Positions 50,684 through 61,260 of a stretch of DNA of 64,000 nt are shown here, piece after piece. Numbering within the stretch: position 1 is the stretch's first letter; every line of letters begins with the position of its first letter. Source of the stretch: Anas platyrhynchos (Eukaryota; Chordata; Aves; Anseriformes; Anatidae); the NCBI RefSeq assembly GCF_047663525.1, contig NC_092589.1, positions 60,321,501-60,385,500 of the forward strand, given 5' to 3'. The notes under the pieces were generated by a model that saw only the letters and a list, made by a program, of their open reading frames with translations, was not told where the DNA came from and searched no databases. The position numbers and the translations under genes are program-made.

Positions 50684-52039
50684 CTTTATTGCTATTTTAC
50701 AGGTCACATCAGCAAGTTAGCTTTTTCACTGATACACCTGGGCAGCACTTGAAATGCCATAAAAGTTTCCATTTCGCACTCCTTACTCTAAAAGGGTGAA
50801 GTGCTTTATTCAATGCACCACCAGCTGTTTTTATCTTAATTCTTCTAAAACAGTGCACCTGAGACTGACTTGTGCAATATTGTTTTAGTACTCCTTGTTG
50901 GTTCTTTAGCAGTCTCTTTACAGCTTCCATTGATTTAATCCTTTTCGTCCTGAAGATTGTGTGTAAACCTGGCAGTCAGTGGTTTAAAAATTAACAGGAA
51001 AACTGACACGTTCATTAAGCCATTAATAAGAAAAAGAATACAGATATTTTACCCAGTCATCACAACAGCCATGCACGGAGACAAATGCTAAAACACAGAG
51101 TCCCCTCTCTCCCCAGCTGCCCAGCTCTATTTATAAAACGCTTTGGTTGTCCGGGTTGTGAGTAGCATTTTGGCTGCAGAGCAGATTCCTCGCTCATGTG
51201 TTCTCACAGAAAAAGAGGAGAGTTTACTATGTTTATGTGCATTTTGCTCCACAATTATATGCTAGTCTGTATGTTGATTTTAATCATAAATTCTACCTGC
51301 TGGTGTCCCTTTTAGAACAACAATTCTTCTCATCCTGCAAACTGTCAAGACCACAGGTTCTGGGGCATCAATCAGAGCCATCATTTAAATACAAGAGCTA
51401 TTTAAGCATCTACCATTAAGTAGGTCATCTTCCTTTTATACTCAAACATAAAAGATTTTTGGGGTTGATTTTTTTTTTTAGCATTCGTTTTCCAGCAGAA
51501 AGTTAAATGTCATAAACTATCAGCACAAAGTGTAGCACTGAGCTTCCTGACTCCATGTCACCAGCCAAGTCATTGAGCTTTTAGAATAGCAGTAAACTGA
51601 ATACGTAACTGCTTGTCTATTATTTTTGTCTCTTGAAAAGAAATTACTCCCTTCCTTTTTGGTCGAGATCATTCAAAGACTTGGCACTGAACAGTCTTCT
51701 GGGACTACAGCCCTTCCTTCAAAAATTAAGTAATTATTTCTGGCTCCCTTTCAGGCCCACTTCACTTTTCTGTAACATATCGCTTTACATGCACTATATA
51801 CCAACCAAAGCCAGTTCCCTCCCACAGCCGCAGCAGGCATAACAAACATGCCTCGTGTTCACTTCTTTAAAACTCGAGTGTGTACAGTGCATTGACAGTA
51901 GATTGAAGCTAGGCTTGCAGCACATGGTGAAACATCTCAGCATACGGTAGGCTGCCAAAAATAAGAAATCAAAAAAAGCAGATGCATTTTTGGCCTACAT
52001 CCAGAAGCTTAAAAAGCTAAAGTATAACATACAGGAACC
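49911..52039. other. Intergenic, no gene seen
   Basis: Contains an (AC)n microsatellite at 50650-50681 next to an AAAAC run. The remainder is unique sequence without a supportable gene. Confidence 0.55.
50650..50681. repeat. (AC)n microsatellite
   Basis: About 16 AC dinucleotides preceded by AAAAC pentamers (50626-50649). Confidence 0.95.
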
Positions 52040-52044
52040 TCAGG

Positions 52045-52142
52045 GATATGGTTTAGTGGGGACTGTTAGCGTTAGGTCAGAGGTTGGACTCGATGATCTT
52101 GAAGTCTCTTCCAACCTAGAAATTCTGTGATTCTGTGATTCT
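52045..52142 (+). mobile_element. CR1 LINE 3' end fragment
   Basis: GGGATATGGTTTAGTGGGGA, then GAGGTTGGACTCGATGATCT, TCTTCCAACCTAGAAATTC and two TGTGATTC tail units. This is the typical CR1 terminus with its microsatellite-like tail. It is the reverse complement of nearly the same sequence at 60.62-60.71 kb, with about five differences in 90 bases by eye, so both belong to one fairly young subfamily. Confidence 0.92.
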
Positions 52143-52467
52143 CATCAGTCAGCCCAGAATTGCTGATAAACTTCAGTCTGACTATATCTGAACTGACAAG
52201 GAAGATCCTTTGAAAGGGAGTTCATTCCTGAGCACTTGTATGTCATAATTTAACATAGGAGAGTTTTTTTTAACATAGGAGAGGTGACATGTCTTAGCAG
52301 TTTCTAAGTTTTGCTCAAATGCTTAGCATTAGGAGGAAAAGAAGGAAAATGGAACACAGCATTTTTTTTTTCTTCTTACTATATTATTGGTGTTTTGGTA
52401 CCAAAATGAAGATAAAGACTTCCTCTTTGATCTGTAAAGTAAAAGCAAAGTTCATGTTTACTTTATA
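52143..52467. other. Intergenic, short duplication
   Basis: A TTTAACATAGGAGAG unit occurs twice (about 52252-52266 and 52270-52284), separated by a few T residues. Nothing else seen. Confidence 0.6.
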
Positions 52468-52821
52468 TTAACAAGATCCAGAGTGTTTGAAGAGCTCTCT
52501 CAGGTCCTCATTGTTTATCTGATACCTTCTGTTTGCTGAACATGTTGTTACTCCTTTTGATTTCAGCTTACAGAAACTTGTAGTGATATCTGTTTCCTCT
52601 ATGCGGAAAAATTTAGATTGATTTTTAGCTTCTTTTGTTTCTTTTCTAACAGATCCTGAACATTGTAAGAAACAAGAAAGAATAGTGTTTTTTATGGAAT
52701 CACCTTGCTTTTCCAAAACAGTGTTGCCTAAAATGTTCCCATTCTTTGTGTTTTTCCCTAATGACTCTTTTTTTCCATTCATAGTACTTCTTTTTTCCTG
52801 TTTTTCCTTACTGTTCTCCAT
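52468..52821 (-). CDS. Unexplained 117-codon frame, possible exon or relic
   Basis: A minus-strand frame from an ATG at 52821 to a TAA at 52468 lies in AT-rich DNA, where stop codons are common. The product is hydrophilic (Lys/Glu/Asn/Ser-rich). Its last part, NRRYQINNEDLRELFKHSGS, has the spacing of an RNA-recognition-motif first helix (compare 'N-L-x-Y-x(3)-E-D-L-R-E-L-F-x(3)-G'), but the RNP2 strand before it is not hydrophobic and no RNP1 follows before the stop. An in-frame stop lies ten codons upstream of the ATG. It could be a terminal fragment of a decayed RRM gene, an exon, or chance. No promoter, poly(A) signal or convincing splice sites were found. Confidence 0.2.
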   Translation of the reverse strand: MENSKEKQEKRSTMNGKKESLGKNTKNGNILGNTVLEKQGDSIKNTILSCFLQCSGSVRKETKEAKNQSKFFRIEETDITTSFCKLKSKGVTTCSANRRYQINNEDLRELFKHSGSC

Positions 52822-53166
52822 GTGCTTCTGAGTACTGTTTTTGCGTGGCTATCTGCTCACAGCCACTTGTCCCTTACAGCCATGTTCACCAAGCTCAGCT
52901 TGTGACTTGCATGGTAGCCTGTGTTTGGGCTGTGTCTTCTGCTTGTTTGAACTGTAAGAGGAATGCACGCCCTGAATGCAGGACTGCAGTCACGTCCACT
53001 GGCTGCAGAGGTTTTGCAATCACAGTAATTAAAAATTTTTCTCCCTCAGCTCTACCCATCTTCCCAGGGAAGTACAATGTCATGGTGTATCACCCAGAAA
53101 TGTGACAGGATAAGAAAAAAACACAGATTGCAATAGCCCAAATGCACCTGTGTAGAGAGGCCAAGG

Positions 53167-53185
53167 CCCCCCCCCCCCCCCCCCC
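53167..53185. repeat. Poly-C run (19)
   Basis: Nineteen consecutive C residues. Runs of this type can form i-motif or G-quadruplex structures and are often miscounted in assemblies. Confidence 0.9.
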
Positions 53186-55702
53186 AAGCATTCAAAGCAT
53201 GGATATACTGCCATGCCAACTTTTTAACTGTACATTTTCCTGAGTGGACCAAAGAGGAAATAAATGGATGTCTGGCTGAGCCCAGAGCCTGATACCTGAG
53301 TCCGTGCTGTCTTCTTCTACCTTCCTATCAAATCTGTTCTTTACCCCCTCTCTACCCTAACTCAGTCCCTTTCCCGGGTCTCTGTGTGCTGCAATGATAC
53401 TTACGCATGCTGTGAGTATGGGTGCCTATGGGACAGGCATTTGGGTGCTGCCTGAGTGCAGCCACACCGAGAAGGACCTTGGAATTGAAAAATAACTATC
53501 CCTGGTTGGGGTCATCAGGGCAAGAGTGATTGCTTTTCTTCATCCAGTTTTGTAAGCTGGAGGACCAGCATGTGTCTTTTCAGATGTGCACACCAGTATA
53601 CTGAATACCTGTACTTGAAACAAGCTTGAAGTTGTATTTCTTATCAAATGTACCTGGGAGATTTTCTTTCCTGTTTGAACTCCATAAAAGCCAAGGTCTT
53701 GTATAGGAACAAAGAGAGGTCCATGATTTTCTGATGTGATGATGGCTTGTTTTGTCTCACACATGTTCACAGTGAGGGTTCAAAGACATGCCCAGATGAC
53801 AACGTTTGGTTTTGTGCTAGGAATGGGATGGTTAGGCAGCCAAACTGTGAAATAGTCTGTGTATGTGGTCAGCTGCTCTCCAGCATGGTTTTGAATCCTA
53901 TTGTGCTATCTCTAGAAGTTTGTTCTACCAAATAAAATGTCATGTTATGCAAATGTCTCCGTTTTGCCTGATACACCCTGGTGTTAAAAGTACATACAGC
54001 CCTCATGTCATCTCTGTCTTCCACTTCCTGGAAAACTAATTATTAGCTCTGCAACTGCAAATCAGTAGTTTAAGAGAAGTGCTAAAAAATTATACCTGTA
54101 TATTCTGGACAAACTGTATTTGCATGTTCCTGGCAGCTTTACACTTTTGAGTGGAGTGTTTTAATCTGATTTTATCTGCACATATTATTCCTGAGATCCT
54201 CCCCTTGTCCTGACACAGTCAACTTGTTGGTTTTATATGGCCCTCCTCCCAGTAATGGAAAAAACACAGGATGTTACGTGCTGTTTTACAGGGAAAACAT
54301 AGACAACTGTAGAAAAATATGTTTTCAGCAAACATTCGGGAAAATAGAATCACACAAAGTGCCGGTGGGTTCATCAGCTTCCTGTCTGTTGCATATCGTT
54401 ATGTATTATGTTATATTCCACAGTATACTATGTCAGTTTGTTATGGATCACTCTGATGTATTATGAATGCAATTATTTTTGTTTTATAAAATCTAAAATG
54501 TTCTAGACTTTTCTGCTTGTTTTTGCAGCACCTAACTTATTAGGCTGAAGCTGATAGACTGGATGCATGCATTCATTTATTAATGGTCAGAATTGGGCCA
54601 GATCTCTGAACTGCCCACTCTGTTGAGCATTTTGTTTCCATACAATTACAAATCAAACCCATGCTCACTAGAAATCAGAAAGATTCCCTATGAAATCAAG
54701 TGGGTTTTGTTTGTTTGTTTGTTTGTTTTTTATTTTTTTCCTCCTTTCACCAGATTTTACTTCCATTTTGGCAGCACTATTTCAAAGTACTCTCTGAAGA
54801 TTTTTTTTCTCTTATGGATGTACTGCTTGATTTTTGTTCTACAAATCTTAAAAAAAAAAAATGACTGAGAGGATATCAGTAATATACTTTACAAAGAAAT
54901 ATATGCTCTAAAATAAAATATTCTTAGTAGATAGTATGTTTAAACATTCTTCAGTTTGCTAGTAATCAAAACAGATTATCAAAACACTCTTTATGCTAGA
55001 GCAGGCCAACTTGCTGAGTAATTTGTTTCTCAAATGATGACTCCCTTTATTAAAAGTAACCAAATTTTTATTCCCATTATTCTTACCAGGAAGACAAACT
55101 CTAACCTTTGTGAAAATTAGAAACCTTCTAATTTGCAGCCTTAGTTTAGAGATGAACGTTTTGTACTTCCTGATTTTATGTAAACTTTGCCTTTTAGTTT
55201 AAAAGGCAGAGAGTGTCTCCATGCTTAAACCCTGAACACACGTAGAGAAAGGAAGTTCCCCTCCCAGCCTTTTCTTTTACCTGCCTAGACAAGACAAGCT
55301 TCTTTAGCCTCTTCTCAAACGGGAAGTTATCCACTTTTGGCTCATGATCCAAACAGCTCCTTTTAGCACCCATTCCCAGCTCTATTTGTCATCTTGGGAC
55401 AGTAGTGAGTGCCCTAGTGCAGTGCTACAACAGGCATCCTACTCTGCTCCCTCAAACGATGGAACTGGTATTTCCCTCTCCCCTCTAGATCCACCACACA
55501 ATTAATTAGCATGACTACTGATTAAAAAATATCTGACACCATTGCCCACAGTATTGTTTATTAGCACAAAACTCAATAGCAGCACAGTTTCCTAACGCAA
55601 GAATTCATTGTATAGAATAAAGACCAAGTGTTTTATCTGTCTTCAGCAATGTGTCAGTTTCCCTTCTTCTATTCCATACGTCCTTCACACTTCAGAAAAA
55701 TT

Positions 55703-55759
55703 TGGAATATAAATCCATTTGCCTCTTTTTTAAGAATGGAATATAAATCCATTTGCCTA
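55703..55759. repeat. Direct repeat, 35-bp period
   Basis: Two copies of a GGAATATAAATCCATTTGCC unit separated by TCTTTTTTAAGAAT, giving a period of about 35 bases. It looks like a local tandem duplication. Confidence 0.75.
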
Positions 55760-57590
55760 CAGCAGCATATACTGTAATGAACAACACAGATGATGTCGAA
55801 TACTTAGATTAAAATATGTCAGTTCAGGGTATTCTTGTTATTATAGGCTATGTGATTCGTTGGCTGCCCTTTCAGAGGAGCTGACAATGTCCTGATGTAT
55901 CTCTGCTTTTTCCTGGCACAGAGCGTGGGTGGACACACTACCCTCACAACCTGGAAAAAAATCTATTTCGTGTCTGGGATTCCCAGCTGTAACTTGGGTT
56001 ACAGGATTTACACTTTCCTTGTAGGACACTGAACTGAGCCCAACTCCATCTCGGCTGTACCAGGGGACAACACCATAACATTGTGTACAACTGAATATCT
56101 GGAAATTCTCAGCTTCCTTTTCCCGTTGCTAATCAGCTCTAGGAGACCTATTGCAAAGACTATTTATTTCTCTTTGTATGTTTGTGGAAAAGAAATGAAA
56201 GCCTGTGCAGTATCAGTACACACACGGGCTTTGTAAGACACTGATTTTTGTATTTGACTCTCCCTCCTATTTCTGGTACTTATTTAAATTACAATTTCTT
56301 TGGCCGCCTTCCCTTTCCAGATAATAGAACTTGCTTCAAAAAACACAGTCACATAAAATTTTCCATGAGCAGCAGAATTAATGAAGCCTGCTTTCCTACG
56401 GCTATGAGGTCAATAGATTCAGAAACCCCCCACAAGTATTATGAGCACACACAACTTTCAGTTAGAATCCACCCAGTCATGAGGACTAAAAAATGCCTTG
56501 CAATTTTTTTTCTTAAAGCGTGTTTCATAAAACATTTTTTCTGTATTACATATGCTGTTGAAAATACTTGTGCTCATTCTCAGATATCCTTATCATTCTG
56601 TTCTGTTTCTGAATAGTCCCTAAATAGATTTGCAAGAAACAATATATGATTAGGATTGAATGGATTAATGCTTATCCTGACTATACATGGTGGTTCTGCT
56701 ATGAAATTTTAATCATCGGGTACCATGCAGAATTTCAGTCTCTTCTATTGTGATACTTTGTTCATGCTGTGAAAATGCTTTTTAGAAATTCATAAAATTC
56801 AGCACAAGAGGCATTTCCTTTCCTCAGTTTGTCCCCAGTGGTCTAGCAAACAACAGCACAGTCTATATAAGATTGATTTGCACAGTAAAATAATCACAGA
56901 TCTTTAAAAGCACTACATACACTATCTCTAAAACTTAGCTAACGTTTGGCAACGATTTTACATGAGACTTCCCATAATGGACGGAGACATCGGATCATGG
57001 AAAGAGAATAAAGGATCCAACATATTTTTTTCCTGAGACTGCCTGTTGTGTTAGCCTGTTTCACGAGGTGGAACTCTTTACCAGAAGACATTTTTGCACC
57101 TAGATTAATGGCACCCTCTTCTAGCACATGATGGAAGATAATGATCTTCCCAGTCTATTCTTTAATGCTTACAAGGTGTAGGCCAGATGTAGACACAGAA
57201 GCTCACAAACGCACTGTACAGAGCTTCTGACTGCGATGTTTTACCATGCTTGTCCTTCCCATGCTCAGGCATGCCTTCCTCACCTCTTACCAGAACAGAT
57301 TAGTGTAATTTCTGTAACAATGCTACTTTTGCCAAGCAAGGCGGTTGGCCTTTTCCTCAGACCTGTATCTGGGAATGGGACCAGCAACCATACTACACAC
57401 AGTAATGTTTGCACTACACGCTCATTTAGAAAGCACAAAAGAATACAGATGGGAAAACAACTCCCAGATACTGACTCTAGATTCTTCTTTTCTTAGGGGT
57501 CTCCGTGTGCTGAAATATATGTAAGAAAGTGAGAATCTTTGATTTCTTTCATCTTCCTATTTATGCAGATGCCTTCCTCAGCCTCCAATG

Positions 57591-57805
57591 TAGTTTTACC
57601 TTGACTTGATTTTACCTTGACTTGGTAGTTGATTTCTAAGCAGTGCTCATTGCTGCTGCTCTGATGGAGAGGTGACTAACTCAGCAGCTGCTTCGCCAAC
57701 AACACCATTTGTGAAATAACAATTGTGATTCAATTTATGGCAATTTGTGAAATCACCCATTGGTGATTTGTGAAATCATCAATTGTGAAATCACAATTTT
57801 CACGG
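57591..57805. repeat. Diverged short tandem duplications
   Basis: TTTTACCTTGACTTG occurs twice in tandem (about 57594-57623). Further on, a TTTGTGAAATCA-type unit recurs about four times between 57708 and 57798, mixed with its complement-like ATTGTGAT/ATCACAAT, so the copies can also pair as hairpins. The spacing is irregular, so it is a degenerate minisatellite and not an array of fixed spacers. Confidence 0.7.
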
Positions 57806-60420
57806 TTCGCTATTTATCTACCTCTTTCGAGATTCAGTGCCAGGACAACTATAGGATATGGAACACAGGCATTTAAAGGAGTTTTAATCATAAGATATAG
57901 GTAATTTCCTGGGTAGGCAGGCATTTTGTTTCTTTTCTAGAATGAGTGACAGGAGTCTCTAATAGCATACCACATCTTAGACTGCTTCAGGTTTAGTTTC
58001 TTTAGTGATTTTTCAAAGAATGGGTGGTTGAGGAGAGCTGACAGAAATTTGTGATGGCTGCTAGAGAGTTAGTAAAGACACTGGAAGGTGAAGGTGTCTA
58101 TTTTTAATTGTCTGCCTGAGAAGGTCACTGAACTTCCTGACAGATTTTATGGGATGTACAGGAGCAAAGTGATCACTAAGGAGTTGTTTGATGGTTTGGA
58201 GGTTGTTTGTTGGCTTGTTGTTTTTTTTTTTTTGGGGGGTGGTGGTGGTGGTGGTGGTGGCCGGTTGTCTGAATATTTTGAACATGGCAAGTGCTCTAGC
58301 CACTGGGGAACAGTTTTCATTAGAGACAAGTAGCTTGTGGCTGTGATTTCTGTGTGACAGCATTTAAAGAAGAGGAAGCACTACCCTTCAAACACACCTT
58401 TCCTAAGAATGTTCCCATACAGGCTACAAACTTGTTCCCACATTGACAGTGGCCTCTAGCTTAGTTATTCAAAGGGCCTTGAGGGATATTTCAAAGCCAA
58501 ATCCCTGAAGGTCCAGCATGTAGCCTCATTTGTGAGAAAGCATGTAACTGCTTTCATTAAGAATGAAATTACGAATCAGGGCTGTCATTAAGGATCAGAG
58601 CAAGCATGTCAGACCAAGTGAGGTGAAGATCCTGTACCTATTTCTGCAAGACAGCAAAACCCCAAGGGGCGCTGCTGCACATGGATGTGGCAGCACACGA
58701 ACTCTGTGAAACAATTAAGTGATAGCTAAAAAACAATCAAAGAAACAAGACTGGGGAAACTTGTCCCATGATGTGAGAAGTTGTTTCTCCTTGCAAGACC
58801 TTTCTCTCAGAGACAGGCATGTGACTGCCCCTTGGCCTGCGGACAGAAAGTCAAGTAAATGGGGAAGTTATAAGACATGACAATGGACTTGTTTTTTTTC
58901 TCTTTTCCAGTTCATAACAATTCAAGACAAGGAAACAATTTATCCAGTTTGTAATGTTTTGGTGGGGATGGACTCCACCGGCCCCAAAGGATGAGCAGCC
59001 CTTGCCAGGGGCTGTCTGGAAGGTATCTGGAGGCACAGATGGAAAGCAGGCCAAGGATCTTTTGTATCTGGAATTTCCTTAATTTCTCTGCAGAGAACAG
59101 GCTTAATTTTTATTCTTTGTTCTAACCATTCATAAGATTCGCTTGAGTCTCTGTAGAATTGTCATACAAAAACAAAACAAAACAAAACAATCAGACTGAG
59201 CTATGACTATCAGAATACCTATCCTGCATCCAGGGCTGATGACTTCTTGTTCTTGCTTATTTTTGTGCAAAATACCATTTTAATCAGTTGGAAAAGGCTG
59301 TGTAGGCATGCCACCACTCAAGCAGTTAACTTCAGCATGCCCATGAGCAGGCACTACTTCCACCCAAACAGCTAAGGAGCTGTTGGCTATGGGGTTCACG
59401 GCTGTAGCTGTGCTCACACGGAGAGCGTGAGAGCGCAGCTTGGCTGGTAAGCATGGCGTTGCTACGTAGTGCAAGCAGGATTTCACAATTCATTATCTTC
59501 AGTGTCAGTGCATCCGGGAGGAGATGATGTCTATCTAACCTGTGCCGATCCTACTTGCCACAGCACCACCTTATCAGCCGTACAGCCACCAGCATTTCTG
59601 AGCCCCTACCAGCGAGGCATTTTCTTCAGCATCAATGCCGGCTTGCGATCTCCCCACTCCTCCTATCCCATCTCCCCCCTCAGCTTTGCAAATGCAGACA
59701 GCAGCATGGCAAACAGCAGGCAAAGCTATTCCTTCACAGTCTTCTCCAGGGGGACAAAGTCTGGGACAGGGAATAAAGATGAGGGAGCAGCTGAGGTAAC
59801 CCTTGTCCAAGGAAGGCCTGAGAAAGAGGAAGCAGGATGACTCTGACAATTAGCTCAGTTTCCTCTTTTGTCTCTTTGACAGTCTGGGAAGCAGCGTGGG
59901 TGCTGTCCCTCAGAGAGCCTCCATCTTAACTCTGGGGGAAGGCTTTGCACAATCTGTGGCAGGAGCTTCAAAACATGGCAGCACCCCCCGCAGCCAGGGC
60001 GGTGTGTGTCAGGAGGGGTTTCTTCCGCACCCTTCTCCTGGTGGCCAGGCTCCTTTTGGGGCCGAGGGACCTGTGGGGGCACAGCAGCATCCCCCTGGGC
60101 CGGGCCAAGTGGTCCAGGCACAAACAAACCAGGCACTGGGGTGCAGAGCAGGGGCATGGGAACAGGATGGGAAGGGCTGCCGTCGCCGTCTGGCTTGGCA
60201 GCACTTCATGTAATTTTTGGAAGCCAACGTGAACGCATTTTGATAAGTAAGACTAAGGTCTCTCAGCGTAAGCTGAAATTCCGCTACATAGTGCTGTTTC
60301 CGGAGGTCTCTGGACGATGAGCACCATCTTTCCAGTTCAATTTGCTATTCTCGGCCTCGCTGTGTCGGCCAGGGATGTTTTCCCGACCAGCTGAAATAAG
60401 CTCCTGCTACAAATTTGAAA
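57806..60420. other. Intergenic, no gene seen
   Basis: Holds a T13-G6-(GGT)7 tract at 58221-58260 and an (AAAAC)n run at 59168-59190. The GC-rich part at 59.85-60.2 kb gives overlapping frames in several registers, none recognisable. Confidence 0.5.
58221..58260. repeat. T13-G6-(GGT)7 tract
   Basis: Thirteen T, six G, then seven TGG/GGT units. The G-rich strand is the plus strand and could form a two-layer G-quadruplex. Confidence 0.9.
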
Positions 60421-60506
60421 GAGCTTTTAGCTTTTAGGTGCTTTTGGGTACTTCTGGGTGGCTTTAGCTTTTAGGTGTTTTTTAGCTTTTAAGGTGCTTT
60501 TAGCGC
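60420..60506 (+). repeat. AGCTTTTAGGTGCTTTT minisatellite-like repeat
   Basis: Four to five imperfect copies of an AGCTTTTAGGTG(C/T)TTTT unit, including GGTGCTTTTGGG, TTTAGCTTTTAGGTG and TTTAGCTTTTAAGGTGC, about 300 bases upstream of the CpG island at 60.78 kb. Confidence 0.75.
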
Positions 60507-60616
60507 TCACATACAAACGGGAAAATAAACAACGTAGAGAAGCAGAAGGCATGCTAGAAAAGGTCATTTGCGTTCGAATTTTCTTCTTCTTTTTTATTTT
60601 TATTTTTTTTTATTTA

Positions 60617-60712
60617 TCACAGAATTTTCTAGGTTGGAAGAGACCTCAAGATCGTCGAGTCCAACCTCTGACCTAACACTAACGGTCCCCACTAAACCAT
60701 ATCCCGAAGCTT
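60617..60712 (-). mobile_element. CR1 LINE 3' end fragment
   Basis: Reads TCACAGAATTTTCTAGGTTG, AGAGACCTCAAGATCGTCGA, GTCCAACCTCTGACCTAACA, then CCCCACTAAACCATATCCC. This is the reverse of the CR1 copy at 52.05 kb and about 95% alike by eye. It is truncated to about 95 bases and lies directly upstream of a promoter CpG island. Confidence 0.92.
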
Positions 60713-60779
60713 ATTTTTAAGCGAAATCGGGACATGGAGAGCAGAAGCCCCAGCAAGCCCCGAAGAGGAGGGCGCCCTT

Positions 60780-61260
60780 CCAGCGGTGCGAGCTGCCAGA
60801 TCCGAGCCTGTATCAGCACTTAACAGAAAATTTTCAAAAAAAAGAAAAAAAAAAAGCCCCGAGGCCGCCGCCCTCCCGGGGCCCCTCCGGCAGCCGGCCC
60901 GCCCGGCCGCCCCCGCCTCGTCAGCGCCCGCCCGCCGCTTCCCGGCCGGGCCCTGCCCGCTGCAGGCCAGGGCGCAGGCGCCTGGCTGGGGGAGCGGAGC
61001 AGCTCCGGGGCCGTGCCCGGCGCCATGCGGCTGCTGCTGGCGCTGCTGCCGCTGCTGGCGGCCGGGCGGAGCGCGGCGGGCAGCGGGGAGCAGCCGCCCG
61101 CAGGTACCGAGCCGGGACCGGGCAGCAGCGGGGCGCGGGGGGAAAGGGGGAGGGGGCAGCGAGAAAATGGAGGCGGCCGCGGCGGGGAGCGGGGGAAACG
61201 GCGCCCTCGGGGCTGGCGCTGCCCGCGGGGTGGAGGGGAGAGGGGAGAGTGGGCAGAGCC
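60780..61260 (+). promoter_or_regulatory. CpG-island promoter of the signal-peptide gene
   Basis: Very dense CpG (CCGCCGCC, CGGCCGCC, GCGCGG) from about 60.78 to 61.26 kb, with several GC boxes (CCCGCCC at about 60899 and 60928) and no TATA box. It spans the first coding exon, as usual for broadly used vertebrate promoters. A short A-rich interruption lies at 60836-60856. The exact start site cannot be read from the sequence. Confidence 0.8.
61025..61103 (+). CDS. First coding exon: signal peptide of a secreted or membrane protein
   Basis: An ATG at 61025 in a good context (GGCGCC before it, purine G at -3) starts 26 complete codons plus one base, ending at CAG|GTACCG (donor at 61104). The residues form a textbook signal peptide: Arg2, then a Leu/Ala-rich core to about residue 13, then a small-residue region (SAAGSG) where cleavage is likely. 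Splitting after the first codon base (phase 1) is typical of signal-peptide exons joined to extracellular modules such as Ig, CUB, EGF or cytokine-receptor domains. A GTG 12 bases upstream is in frame but not needed. The mature protein lies outside what I can identify, so no gene symbol is given. Confidence 0.65.

Larger units (their letters stand above)
52822..57590. other. Intergenic, no gene seen
   Basis: Unique AT-rich sequence with a 19-base C run (53167-53185), a (TTTG)n run (54708-54727), and a 21-base direct repeat GGAATATAAATCCATTTGCCT (first 20 bases at about 55704, second at 55739). No supportable exons. Confidence 0.5.

Noticed and set aside
57700-57805. CRISPR-like repeat array
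   Set aside because: Units are short, irregularly spaced and in mixed orientation in a vertebrate genome; no fixed spacers.
59855-60232. Overlapping 95-105-codon frames on both strands
   Set aside because: Local GC richness gives open frames in several registers; no residue motif or splice support in any.
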